The position numbers and the translations under genes were made by a program. This document shows positions 1 to 8,586 of a stretch of DNA of 64,000 nucleotides, piece by piece. The stretch is from Roseivivax halodurans JCM 10272 (GTDB taxonomy: Bacteria; Pseudomonadota; Alphaproteobacteria; Rhodobacterales; Rhodobacteraceae): positions 1 to 64,000 of the forward strand of contig NZ_JALZ01000009.1 in NCBI RefSeq assembly GCF_000521785.1. Reading direction: 5' to 3'. The first letter of the stretch is position 1. Every line of letters begins with the position of its first letter. Below the pieces are notes generated by a model. That model saw nothing but the letters and a program-made list of their open reading frames with translations. It was not told the DNA's origin and made no database searches.

Positions 1-404
1 AGCGCCTTCGGCAGGCGGTCGAGGTAAGGTTCCAGTTGCAGCATCTTCGCCGCCTTGCTGACCGAGGCCTCGATCTCCTCCTTCGACTTCTTGGCGATCT
101 TGAGCGCGAAGCTCATGTTGTCGCGCACGGTCATGTGCGGGTAGAGCGCGTAGGACTGGAAGACCATGGCGATCCCGCGCTGCGCGGGCGGCACGTCGTT
201 CACCACCTGCCCGTCGATCTCGAGCGTGCCGCCGGTGATCTTCTCGAGCCCGGCGATCATCCGCAGCAACGTGGACTTGCCGCAGCCCGAGGGCCCGACG
301 AAGACGACGAGCTCGCCCTTCTCGATCTCGAGATCGATGTTCTTGAGAACCTCCACGGTCCCGCCGTAGGTCTTCTCCACATCCGTCAGCTTCAGGTTCG
401 CCAT
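1..404 (-). CDS. aglK: Alpha-glucoside ABC transporter ATP-binding subunit (partial)
   Basis: Only the first 134 residues are present; the gene runs off the left edge. It should energise import of alpha-glucosides (maltose, sucrose, trehalose type sugars) through the AglF/AglG permease pair. The N-terminus reads [15 protein letters not shown], with Walker [10 protein letters not shown] at residues 37-45 and the Q-loop glutamine near 83 ([12 protein letters not shown]), as in MalK/UgpC-type ATPases. The signature motif and C-terminal regulatory domain lie outside the window. It starts 24 bases after the aglA stop and is the last visible gene of the agl operon. Confidence 0.93.
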   Translation of the reverse strand, partial: MANLKLTDVEKTYGGTVEVLKNIDLEIEKGELVVFVGPSGCGKSTLLRMIAGLEKITGGTLEIDGQVVNDVPPAQRGIAMVFQSYALYPHMTVRDNMSFALKIAKKSKEEIEASVSKAAKMLQLEPYLDRLPKA

Positions 405-428
405 GGCCGGTTTCCTCCCATTATTCCG

Positions 429-2081
429 TCACGCGGCCTTCATCAGCAAAGCGGGCTGCCACGGCCCGAGATGCAGCTTGCCGTCGGGCGCAGGACCCGC
501 GGAGCCGAGTTCTATCCCGATCTGGCGCCAGGTACCCTCGGGCATCTCCGTCACCCCGGGCTCGCCCGACAGGTTGAAGGCGCAGAAGATCGTCTGATCC
601 CCGAGACTGCGTTCGAACCGCAGGATGTCGCCGTCCGCCACCATGGCCGTCTGCGCGCCTTTCCTGAGCGCCTCGTGCGCATGGCGGAACGCGATCGACC
701 GGCGGTAATGGTGCAGGATCGCGGCCGGATCCTGTTCCTGCGTCGACACGGCCCGATTGAGGTGCTCGTGACTGACCGGCAGCCAGGGCATGCCCGAAGA
801 AAACCCCCCGTTCTGGTTCGAGGGCTCCCACACCATCGGCGTGCGGCACCCGTCCCGCCCCTTGAACGACGGCCAGAACTTGATTCCGTAAGGGTCCTGA
901 AGGTCGTCGAAGGCGATGTCCGCTTCCGAGAGCGCCAGCTCCTCGCCCTGGTAGAGGCAGCAGGAGCCGCGCAGACACATCATCAGCGAGTTGAAGCAGC
1001 GTGCAGCCGCGTCCGACAGCTTCCAGCGCGTGAGGTGCCGCGGCACATCGTGGTTGGAATAGGCCCAGCAGGCCCAGCCCTGCGCCGCGACGGCCTCGAC
1101 CTTGTCGAAGACCGTTGCGATGTATTTCGCGCTCGGACATTCGCCGGACAGCAGCTCGAAGGCGTAGCTCATCTGGATCTTGTCGTCGCCGCCCGTATAT
1201 TCGCCCAGGATCTCGAGCCCGCGCTGATCCTCGCCGACCTCGCCAACGGCGGCGGCGTTGTATTCGTTCATCAGCGTCCGAAGCTTCTGCAGGAAGAGCA
1301 GGTTCTCGGGCTGGGTCTTGTCGTAGAGGTGGTTCTGCCAGGTATAGGGGTTGACCGCCGGCGCCGTGATCGGGTTGCGCTCTGCCGGGTCGAGCGGCGG
1401 GTTGTCCCGAAGCTGGGCGTCGTGGACGTAGAAGTTGATCGTGTCGAGCCGGAAGCCGTCGACGCCCCGCCCGAGCCAGAACCGCGCGACGTTGAGCAGC
1501 GCCTCCTGAACCTTCGGCTCATGGAAATTGAGGTCCGGCTGCTCGGTCAGGAAGTTGTGCATGTAATATTGCATGCGCGTGCCGTCCCACTGCCACGCGG
1601 GTCCGCCGAAGATCGACAGCCAGTTGTTGGGCGGCGTTCCGTCCGGCTTGGGATCGGCCCAGACGTACCACTTGGCCTTCTCGTTGTCGCGCGAGCTGCG
1701 GCTGAGCTTGAACCAGGGATGTTCCTCGGAGGTGTGCGAGAGCACGAGATCGATGAAGACCTTGAGACCGAGCCGGTGCGCGGTCGAGATCAGGATGTCG
1801 AAATCGGCAAGGCTGCCGAACATCGGATCGACGTCGCAGTAATCGCTAACGTCGTAGCCGAAATCCTTCATCGGCGAGGTGAAGAACGGAGAGATCCACA
1901 CCGCATCCACGCCGAGCGACGCCACATGCGGCAGCCGCTGCGCGATGCCGAGCAGATCGCCGATCCCGTCCCCGTTCGAATCCTGGAAACTCCGCGGATA
2001 GATCTGATAGATCACCGCGCCGCGCCACCAATCGTTGTTCTGTTCATCGCGGGTGGGCTGAACCGCCGAAGCCACATTCAT
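429..2081 (-). CDS. aglA: Alpha-glucosidase (GH13)
   Basis: A 550-residue cytoplasmic exo-alpha-glucosidase that would hydrolyse the disaccharides brought in by AglEFGK. The N-terminus has WWRGAVIYQIYPRSF, typical of oligo-1,6-glucosidase-like GH13 enzymes. Catalytic motifs are GFRLDTINF near residue 207 (nucleophile Asp), AVGEVGED near 275 (acid/base Glu) and NHDVPRH near 341 (transition-state Asp). The frame stays open upstream to 2366, but ATG at 2081 is preceded by AAGGA at 8-base spacing, whereas the ATG at 2090 overlaps that ribosome site. No signal peptide is seen. It lies between aglG and aglK, as in the described Sinorhizobium aglEFGAK operon. Confidence 0.93.
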   Translation of the reverse strand: MNVASAVQPTRDEQNNDWWRGAVIYQIYPRSFQDSNGDGIGDLLGIAQRLPHVASLGVDAVWISPFFTSPMKDFGYDVSDYCDVDPMFGSLADFDILISTAHRLGLKVFIDLVLSHTSEEHPWFKLSRSSRDNEKAKWYVWADPKPDGTPPNNWLSIFGGPAWQWDGTRMQYYMHNFLTEQPDLNFHEPKVQEALLNVARFWLGRGVDGFRLDTINFYVHDAQLRDNPPLDPAERNPITAPAVNPYTWQNHLYDKTQPENLLFLQKLRTLMNEYNAAAVGEVGEDQRGLEILGEYTGGDDKIQMSYAFELLSGECPSAKYIATVFDKVEAVAAQGWACWAYSNHDVPRHLTRWKLSDAAARCFNSLMMCLRGSCCLYQGEELALSEADIAFDDLQDPYGIKFWPSFKGRDGCRTPMVWEPSNQNGGFSSGMPWLPVSHEHLNRAVSTQEQDPAAILHHYRRSIAFRHAHEALRKGAQTAMVADGDILRFERSLGDQTIFCAFNLSGEPGVTEMPEGTWRQIGIELGSAGPAPDGKLHLGPWQPALLMKAA

Positions 2082-2226
2082 CCGCGTCATCCTTCGTGTC
2101 TGGGCGCAACTCCGGCGCCATCGTTTCAGGTCTCGCCGCCTCCGCGCCGTATCTGGCGCCCTCCCTATCGGCGTCGTGTCCTCCGGTCCCTCGCAAGGGG
2201 CCGGCCGTCCATCCTCCCGTCGTGCG

Positions 2227-3519
2227 CTACTTGACCGAACCGGCCAGAAGACCGCGCACCAGATATTTCTGCATTGCGAAGAAGACCAGCAGCGGCACGG
2301 CGATCGATACGAATGCGGCCGCCGCGAGGATGCCCCAGTCGCCGCCGCGGCTGCCGAGCAGGTCATCGGCGATCTTGACCGTCATCACCCAGCTTTCGGA
2401 TTGCGACGGCAGGAACACCTTGGCGACAAGCAGATCGTTCCACGTCCAGAGGAACTGGAAGATCGCGAAGGACGCCAGCGCCGGGAACGACAGCGGCAGG
2501 ACGATCTTCGTGAAGATCTGGAAATCCGTCGCCCCGTCCACCTTGGCGCATTCGATGATGTCGCGCGGCAGGCCGATCATGTAGTTCCGCAAGAGGTATA
2601 TCGCGAGCGGCATGCCGAAAGCCGTATGCGCAAGCCACACCCCCAGGAAGCTCTGCCCGATCCCGATGGCGTTGTGCAGCGTCAGGAGCGGCACGAGCGC
2701 GATCTGCAATGGCACCACGAGCAGGCCCACCACCATCGCGATCATGAAGCCGCGCGCGGCAAAATCCATCCAGGCGAGCGCGTAGGCCGCGAAGGCCGCC
2801 ACGACGATGGGAATGATCGTCGCCGGGATCGCCACCGTGAGCGTGTTGATGAAGGCCTGATCCATGTTGTCCGAGGTCAGGATCTGCTCGTAATTGCCCA
2901 TCGTGAACTCGGGCGGCTGCGGCGCGGTGATGTAGACCGAGGGCGCGCGGTCGATCTCGTCGATGTCGACATATCTGAAATCGCCGTTGGCCTCGACGGT
3001 CAGCGAGCGCTCGAAGATCGGCGCGGGGTCGAGCAGGATCTCGTTTCCGTCCTCGTCGGTTGCGGGGAAGGACGGCTCCTCACCCGCGGGATAGGCGATC
3101 TCGAGATTGGTGTCGTCCTGTTCGCCGCCCTCCTCGATCACCTGCACCTCGTAGCGGGCATAGGTCTGGCCGGGCTCAGCGGCGCCGGGATCACGCGACG
3201 TAAGGCCGAAGCCGGTGACCGTGCCCGAGCCGTGCCCCGCCGCCTCGACATCTTCGTCCTGCGCGGCGTTGAAGAGGTTGCCTTCGAGCACGTAGAGGTC
3301 TCCGTCCTGCACCGCGCCCTCCGCCGGCGGGGAGACGCGGTAGGCCTGGCTCACCGAGAAGGCCGCGCGCCACCAGCCGCTCTCCGAGATCTGCTCTCGA
3401 TCCCGGAACGAGGAGACGAGAAGGCCCACGGTGGGGATCAGCCAGATCAGAACCAGCGCGATGACGCTGAGATTGGTGGCTATGGAAAGGCCCGACTTCT
3501 GTCCTGCGATGTTGTCCAT
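2227..3519 (-). CDS. aglG: Alpha-glucoside ABC transporter permease AglG
   Basis: A 430-residue inner-membrane permease of the MalG/CUT1 type. One membrane segment lies near residues 17-37, with a cluster of further segments from about 235 to the C-terminus. The EAA loop that docks on the ATPase is visible as IIECAKVDGATDFQIF followed by KIVLPLS. Between the first segment and the rest is a hydrophilic stretch of about 180 residues (roughly 45-225), rich in Asp, Glu and Gly and presumably periplasmic. It makes the protein much longer than the usual 280-residue MalG homologue. Sits 15 bases after aglF in the operon. Confidence 0.92.
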   Translation of the reverse strand: MDNIAGQKSGLSIATNLSVIALVLIWLIPTVGLLVSSFRDREQISESGWWRAAFSVSQAYRVSPPAEGAVQDGDLYVLEGNLFNAAQDEDVEAAGHGSGTVTGFGLTSRDPGAAEPGQTYARYEVQVIEEGGEQDDTNLEIAYPAGEEPSFPATDEDGNEILLDPAPIFERSLTVEANGDFRYVDIDEIDRAPSVYITAPQPPEFTMGNYEQILTSDNMDQAFINTLTVAIPATIIPIVVAAFAAYALAWMDFAARGFMIAMVVGLLVVPLQIALVPLLTLHNAIGIGQSFLGVWLAHTAFGMPLAIYLLRNYMIGLPRDIIECAKVDGATDFQIFTKIVLPLSFPALASFAIFQFLWTWNDLLVAKVFLPSQSESWVMTVKIADDLLGSRGGDWGILAAAAFVSIAVPLLVFFAMQKYLVRGLLAGSVK

Positions 3520-3534
3520 GTCTCTGACCCTTCC

Positions 3535-4512
3535 TCAGCGCATTTCCCGGCGGGCCTGGACGATGTTCCAGATCATCACCGGCGTCACCACGATCATGAT
3601 GACGAAGGCCACCGCGGTCGCGCGTCCGTCGTCGCGGAACATGTAATCCATCATGTAACTCGGCAGGATCTCGGTATCGAAGTTGCCGCCGGTCATGGCG
3701 TAGACGATGTCGAAGACCTTGAGCACGAGGATCGTGATCGTCGTCCAGACGACGAGGATCGTCGGCAGGATCTGCGGGATCTTGATCTTGAAGAAGATCT
3801 GGAACGGGTTCGCCCCGTCGATGATCGCCGCCTCGATCGTCTCCTCGGGGATGCCGCGCAGCGCCGCCGACAGGATCACCATGGCGAACCCGGTCTGGAT
3901 CCAGACGAGGATGAACATGATGAAGAAGTTATTCCAGAAGGGGATCTGCAGCACGTCGACGGGCTCCATCCCGAAGGTGTCGCGCACGGCGTTGATGATG
4001 CCGATGTCGGGATCGTTGGCGTAGACGAACTTCCAGATCAGCGAGGCGCCGACGAAGGAGATCGCCATGGGCATGAAGATCAACGATTTGGCGACGTTCC
4101 CCCATTTCAACCGGTCGGTGAGCTGGGCGACGAGGAGGCCGAGGAAGGTGGAGGCCGCCGGCACGAAGATCACCCAGAGGATGTTGTTGAAGAAGGCGAC
4201 GCGGAACCCTTCCTCAGAGAACATCTGGACGTAGTTGCCGAGCCCGATGAACTCCTGCCCCGAGCGGTTGAAGAGCGAGCGCCAGAAGGAGCCGACCACC
4301 GGATAGATCAGGTAGATCGACAGGAAGAACGCCGCCGGAAAGATGAAGAGCCAGGGGCGGATCTTGGTGGCACGTCGGATGTTACGCCCCTGATCGTCCG
4401 TGCGCGGCGGGAAGATGACCCGGTCCACCACCCAGTTCGAGGCGTAGAAATACGCGGCGCACCCCGCGACCGCGACCGCGATCGTGATCAGGCCCGTGAT
4501 GATCGGCGACAT
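3535..4512 (-). CDS. aglF: Alpha-glucoside ABC transporter permease AglF
   Basis: A 325-residue inner-membrane permease of the MalF/CUT1 family, partner of AglG. Hydrophobic segments occur near the N-terminus, at LFIFPAAFFLSIYLIYPVVG, and repeatedly through to residue 320. The EAA docking loop reads EAAIIDGANPFQIFFKIKIP. It begins with ATG at 4512 and ends 15 bases before aglG, so the two permeases are almost certainly co-translated. It is separated from the upstream binding-protein gene by about 100 bases that hold a strong hairpin. Confidence 0.92.
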   Translation of the reverse strand: MSPIITGLITIAVAVAGCAAYFYASNWVVDRVIFPPRTDDQGRNIRRATKIRPWLFIFPAAFFLSIYLIYPVVGSFWRSLFNRSGQEFIGLGNYVQMFSEEGFRVAFFNNILWVIFVPAASTFLGLLVAQLTDRLKWGNVAKSLIFMPMAISFVGASLIWKFVYANDPDIGIINAVRDTFGMEPVDVLQIPFWNNFFIMFILVWIQTGFAMVILSAALRGIPEETIEAAIIDGANPFQIFFKIKIPQILPTILVVWTTITILVLKVFDIVYAMTGGNFDTEILPSYMMDYMFRDDGRATAVAFVIMIVVTPVMIWNIVQARREMR

Positions 4513-4571
4513 TGGGCTCTCCTCCCCGGATGATTGCCCGGCGGTCCTTGTCCCGGACCGTCCGGTGCAGC

Positions 4572-4595
4572 GCGCGGCCCGTCCCCGGGCCGCGC
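4572..4595 (-). promoter_or_regulatory. Intercistronic hairpin between aglE and aglF
   Basis: A perfect 10-bp GC stem (4572-4581 paired with 4586-4595) with a 4-base loop lies just after the aglE stop. There is no T-run after it on the minus strand, so it looks like an mRNA-protecting or partial-readthrough structure rather than a full terminator. Such hairpins after the binding-protein gene of ABC importers (for example malE-malF) keep the binding protein in excess over the permeases. Confidence 0.55.
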
Positions 4596-4610
4596 AATCG
4601 TGTCAGACGG

Positions 4611-5963
4611 TCAGTTGAGCGAATCCCAGCGGGACTGGATGTCTGCCGCGACGGCATCGGCCTCCGCACCGGTCACGAAATCGATCATGCCGGTCCAGAA
4701 CGCGCCCGCACCGATCTCGGACGGCATCAGGTCGGACGCGTCGAACCGGAACGTGGTCGCTTCCTGCAGGATCTCTCCCTGCTGCTTCAGCGCGTCGTTG
4801 GCATAGACGTCGGTGTTCACCCCGAGATGCGCCGTCAAAAAGGCGTCCTGCGCCATCCAGATCTCGTGCGCGATCGGCAGCTTGAGGAATTCGAACATCG
4901 CGTTCGTCGCGTCAGACGGATTGGTGATCGCGAAAAGAGTCCCCGCCCCCAGCAGGGGCTGGCCGAGATCCTTCTCCTCGAATGACGGCAGATAGAAGAA
5001 GTCGACATTCTCGCCCTGCTCCGCGTCCTCGGGGAAGAAGGCCGGGATGAACGAGGCCTGGCGATGCATCGCGCATTCCGGCGGGATCGTGAAGAGTCCG
5101 CCGGGGCTGTCGCGGAAATCCGTCGTCGCCGCGTTCTCGGCACCGCCCGAGACGAAGTCGTCGTTCTTGGCGTACCAACCGAACTCCTCGATCGCCTCGA
5201 CCACCTGCGGATCGTCGAACGGGATCTCGTTTGAGACCCACTGGTCGTAGACTTCGGGCGCATGCAGGCGCAGCATCATGTCCTCGACCCAGTCGGTTGC
5301 GGGCCAGCCGGTCGCTGCGCCGGACCCGAGGCCGATGCACCAAGGCGTGATGCCCTCGTCGGCCATGTCCTCGGTCAGTTCCTTCAGCTCCTCCATCGTC
5401 TCGGGCACGTCGAAGCCGTATTCGTCGAAGGTGATAGGATTGTACCAGACGAGCGATTTGACATCGATCCGGTAGAACATGCCGAAGAGGTCCTCCTCGC
5501 CATCCTCGCCCTCGTAGGTGCCGAGATCGACGAGGCTGTCGCCGGCGGCGTAGTTCTCGGCCACCCACTCCCCGATCCCGTCGGGCAGCGGCGTCAGGTA
5601 GCCCTGCCGCGCCATGTCGGCGGCAAGACCGGGCTGCGGGAAGACCGCGATATTGGGGGCCGAACCGGACCGGGCGGAGATGACGATGTCCTGCTCGAAG
5701 CTGTCGGAGCCCGAGTAGTTCACGGACGCGCCGGTGGCCTCGGCGAAGTACTGGAAGACCTTGTCGACCTTTTCCTTCTCGTTACCAGTCCAGGGCCCGG
5801 TCAACGTGACCGTCTGGCCGGAGAAGTCGTAGGCATCGGCGAATTCCTGATAGCCGTCCCAGGTGAAATCTCCCTCGCCGACCGGAACCAGCAAGTCCTG
5901 AGCCGCAGCCGCGCCCGCGCAGAGCGCCAGCGTCGCCACGCTTGCGGTCAATGTGCGTACCAT
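4611..5963 (-). CDS. aglE: Alpha-glucoside ABC transporter substrate-binding protein
   Basis: A 450-residue periplasmic solute-binding protein, first gene of the agl operon. It has a classical Sec signal peptide (MVRTLTASVATLALCAGAAAA, cleavage probably before Gln22) and the family-1 extracellular solute-binding fold. A segment like SGSDSFEQDIVISARSGSAP followed by NIAVFPQPG is typical of AglE proteins. ATG at 5963 is preceded by a good GGGAGGA ribosome site. It captures alpha-glucosides for AglF/AglG/AglK. Its promoter region faces aglR and carries a palindrome at 6031-6042. Confidence 0.93.
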   Translation of the reverse strand: MVRTLTASVATLALCAGAAAAQDLLVPVGEGDFTWDGYQEFADAYDFSGQTVTLTGPWTGNEKEKVDKVFQYFAEATGASVNYSGSDSFEQDIVISARSGSAPNIAVFPQPGLAADMARQGYLTPLPDGIGEWVAENYAAGDSLVDLGTYEGEDGEEDLFGMFYRIDVKSLVWYNPITFDEYGFDVPETMEELKELTEDMADEGITPWCIGLGSGAATGWPATDWVEDMMLRLHAPEVYDQWVSNEIPFDDPQVVEAIEEFGWYAKNDDFVSGGAENAATTDFRDSPGGLFTIPPECAMHRQASFIPAFFPEDAEQGENVDFFYLPSFEEKDLGQPLLGAGTLFAITNPSDATNAMFEFLKLPIAHEIWMAQDAFLTAHLGVNTDVYANDALKQQGEILQEATTFRFDASDLMPSEIGAGAFWTGMIDFVTGAEADAVAADIQSRWDSLN

Positions 5964-6030
5964 ATGTCGCGATCCTCCCGTGATCCATCCTGACAGCCGC
6001 TGAAATGACGGCCTTCCCGCGCTCTTCGTC

Positions 6031-6042
6031 CAAAGCGCTTTG
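6031..6042. promoter_or_regulatory. Probable AglR operator (aglE side)
   Basis: A perfect 12-bp palindrome CAAAGCGCTTTG, the centre-CG type of site bound by LacI-family regulators. A TTGACA hexamer on the minus strand at 6079-6074 could be the aglE -35 box. The -10 position is poor, but the palindrome would then fall around the transcription start, a position suited to repression. The same core occurs again at 6190-6199 in front of aglR. Confidence 0.7.
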
Positions 6043-6188
6043 ACGAGGTCACGCTCACGTAGAACGTGCAGCCTGTCAATGGCGGGGTCCTGAAACCTTC
6101 ATGAATTCCCGTGCCGCATTGCGGCAAGATCAGAGTTGTCCCGGGCCCTTCCTTCGGGGCGCACATCTGCCTATCCTGCCGTGGAATT

Positions 6189-6200
6189 GAAAGCGCTTTG
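6189..6200. promoter_or_regulatory. Probable AglR operator (aglR side)
   Basis: GAAAGCGCTTTG carries the same 10-bp palindromic core AAAGCGCTTT as the site at 6031-6042, about 158 bases away. It ends ten bases before the chosen aglR start codon, so binding here could repress aglR itself. Two operators bracketing the intergenic region would also allow looping. Confidence 0.65.
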
Positions 6201-6209
6201 GACCGCCTG

Positions 6210-7235
6210 ATGAACCTCAAGGAGCTCGCGCAGCACCTCAATCTCTCTCCGACGACCGTGAGCCGGGCGCTGAACGGCTACCCGGAGGTGAAAGAGACGA
6301 CCCGCCGCCGCGTGGAAGAGGCGGCGCGCGAATTCAACTACATGCCGAATGCCTGGGCCAAGGGGCTTGCGACCGGGCGGTCGATGTCGATTGGACACGT
6401 GATGCCGACGTCCAAGATGCACGAGATGGTCAATCCCGTCTTCGGCGACTTCATCACCGGCGCTTCGGAGACCTACGTCAAGGAAGGCTACGACCTGAAA
6501 CTGACCCCCGTCGACGACGGCGACGAGGCGCAGCGCTACCGCGCCCTGCGGACCCGCGGCAATGTCGACGGGTTCATCGTGCACGGACCGCATCTGACCG
6601 ACGGACGCATCGCGCTTCTGCGCGAGATCGGCCTCCCCTTCGTCGTGCACGGCCGGGCATCCAACATGCCGGCCGATTATCCCTGGATCGACATGAACAA
6701 CCGCCGCGCCTTCGAGCGCGCGACCGCGCTGCTGATCGAGCTTGGGCACCGGCGCATCGCGTTGGTCAACGGGCTCGAGCACATGGACTTCGCCCACCGG
6801 CGGCGCGAGGGCTTCCTGGCTGCTCTCGCGTCCCACGGGCTCGTTCCCGATCCCGCGCTCATGCGGGGCGGCGAGATGACCGAGCGGCTGGGATACCGGG
6901 CGGCAGCGGACATGCTCGACGGAACCTCGCCGCCGACCGCCTTCCTCGTTTCGTCCATGGTCACCGCGATCGGCGTGCGCCGCGCGCTGCACGAGCGCGG
7001 GCTTGAGCTTGGGCGGGACGTGTCGGTGATCATCCATGACGACGATCTGGGCTACCTGCGAAATGGCGACGATGTACCGATCTTCACTGCGACGCGCGCC
7101 TCGGTGCGCGAGGCGGGTCGCCGCGCGGCCGAGATGCTCCTGCGGATGATCCGCGATCCGGCTTGCGCCCCGTTGCAAAGCCTGATGGAAGCTGAACTGA
7201 TACTCGGACGATCGACCGGCCCCGCGCCGCGCTAG
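6210..7235 (+). CDS. aglR: LacI-family regulator of alpha-glucoside use
   Basis: A 341-residue DNA-binding repressor. The LacI helix-turn-helix begins at residue 2 (NLKELAQHLNLSPTTVSRAL), followed by the hinge and a periplasmic-binding-protein-like sugar-sensing domain. The frame is open back to a GTG at 6111, but ATG at 6210 matches the start position of LacI proteins and leaves the operator palindrome outside the gene. Divergent from aglE; the ligand is presumably an imported alpha-glucoside or glucose. The regulatory assignment is by position and family. Confidence 0.85.
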   Translation: MNLKELAQHLNLSPTTVSRALNGYPEVKETTRRRVEEAAREFNYMPNAWAKGLATGRSMSIGHVMPTSKMHEMVNPVFGDFITGASETYVKEGYDLKLTPVDDGDEAQRYRALRTRGNVDGFIVHGPHLTDGRIALLREIGLPFVVHGRASNMPADYPWIDMNNRRAFERATALLIELGHRRIALVNGLEHMDFAHRRREGFLAALASHGLVPDPALMRGGEMTERLGYRAAADMLDGTSPPTAFLVSSMVTAIGVRRALHERGLELGRDVSVIIHDDDLGYLRNGDDVPIFTATRASVREAGRRAAEMLLRMIRDPACAPLQSLMEAELILGRSTGPAPR

Positions 7236-7254
7236 ACCCCGGAGTTTTCCACAC

Positions 7255-8586
7255 ATGCGCCATGCCCGCACCGATTTCCCCGACGGTTTCCTCTTCGGAA
7301 CCGCGACCTCGAGCTACCAGATCGAGGGTCACGCCTTCGGCGGGGCCGGCCCGACGCATTGGGACACGTTCGCGGCGACCCCCGGCAACGTGGTGCGGGC
7401 CGAGAACGGCGACCGGGCCTGCGACCATTACCATCTCTGGGAACAGGATCTCGACCTCGTCGCGGCGGCGGGCTTCGACGCCTATCGCTTCTCTACCTCC
7501 TGGGCGCGCGTGATGCCCGAGGGCACCGGCCAGGCCAATCCCGAGGGGCTCGACTTCTACGACCGGCTCGTCGACGGGATGCTGCAGCGCGGCCTCAAGC
7601 CCTGCGCGACGCTCTATCACTGGGAGCTCCCATCGGCGCTGGCCGACCGCGGCGGCTGGACCAACCGGGACGTGGCAAGCTGGTTCACCGAGTTCACCGA
7701 GACCGTCATGGAGCGGATCGGCGACCGCGTTTTCTCGGTCGCCCCGATCAACGAGCCCTGGTGCGTCGGCTGGATGAGCCATTTCCTGGGCCTGCACGCG
7801 CCCGGACTGCGCGACATCCGCGCGACCGCCCGGGCCATGCACCACGTCCTTCTGGCGCACGGAAAATCCATCGAGGCGATGCGCGCGATGGGCGTGCAGA
7901 ACCTCGGCGGCGTCTTCAACATGGAATGGCCCGAACCGGTCGACGACAGCGACGCCGCCGCGCGCGCTGCCTGGACATATGACGGCTATTACAACCGCTT
8001 CTTCCTCGACGGGATCTTCAAGGGCGCCTATCCCGACAGCGTCCTCGAAGGCTTCGCGCCGCACCTGCCCAAGGGCTACGCGGACGATTTCCCGACCATC
8101 GGCCAGAAGCTCGACTGGTGCGGGATCAACTATTACACCCGCAAGGTGCTCGCTCCGAACGACGGGCCGTGGCCCTCGCTCGACGAGGTCGAAGGGCCGT
8201 TGCCGAAGACCTTCATGGGCTGGGAAATCTATCCCGACGGGCTCTATGAGTTTCTTAAGCGCACCGCCCGGGAATACACGGGCGACATCCCGCTCTATGT
8301 CACCGAAAACGGAATGGCCGCACCGGACGCGATCCAAAGCGGGATCGTCGACGATCCGGACCGCATCGCGTATCTCGAGGACCACATGGACGCCGTTCGA
8401 CGCGCCGTCGCGGAGGGCGTGCCGGTGTCGGGCTACTTCATCTGGTCCCTCCTCGACAATTACGAATGGGCGCTCGGCTACGAGAAGCGTTTCGGCCTCG
8501 TACATGTCGATTTCGACACGCTGGTTCGCACGCCCAAGGCGTCGTACCACGCTCTCAAATCCGCACTCGGAGGCGGCAATGCCTGA
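7255..8586 (+). CDS. Beta-glucosidase (GH1)
   Basis: A 443-residue cytoplasmic retaining glycosidase that releases glucose from cellobiose-like beta-glucosides. The N-terminus FPDGFLFGTATSSYQIEG is typical of GH1. The acid/base Glu is in INEPW near residue 167 and the nucleophile Glu in VTENG near 350. No signal peptide. It starts 19 bases after aglR and overlaps glk by 8 bases, so aglR, this gene and glk probably form one transcript, giving the cell a route from beta- as well as alpha-linked glucose to glucose 6-phosphate. Confidence 0.93.
   Translation: MRHARTDFPDGFLFGTATSSYQIEGHAFGGAGPTHWDTFAATPGNVVRAENGDRACDHYHLWEQDLDLVAAAGFDAYRFSTSWARVMPEGTGQANPEGLDFYDRLVDGMLQRGLKPCATLYHWELPSALADRGGWTNRDVASWFTEFTETVMERIGDRVFSVAPINEPWCVGWMSHFLGLHAPGLRDIRATARAMHHVLLAHGKSIEAMRAMGVQNLGGVFNMEWPEPVDDSDAAARAAWTYDGYYNRFFLDGIFKGAYPDSVLEGFAPHLPKGYADDFPTIGQKLDWCGINYYTRKVLAPNDGPWPSLDEVEGPLPKTFMGWEIYPDGLYEFLKRTAREYTGDIPLYVTENGMAAPDAIQSGIVDDPDRIAYLEDHMDAVRRAVAEGVPVSGYFIWSLLDNYEWALGYEKRFGLVHVDFDTLVRTPKASYHALKSALGGGNA

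Noticed and set aside
36-4533. Long plus-strand open frames opposite aglK, aglA, aglG and aglF
   Set aside because: Antisense shadows of clearly recognised agl genes, with Arg/Asp/His-rich non-protein-like sequence.
6111-6209. A GTG start 99 bases upstream for aglR
   Set aside because: The added residues are not LacI-like and would place the operator palindrome inside the coding region; ATG 6210 begins right at the helix-turn-helix.
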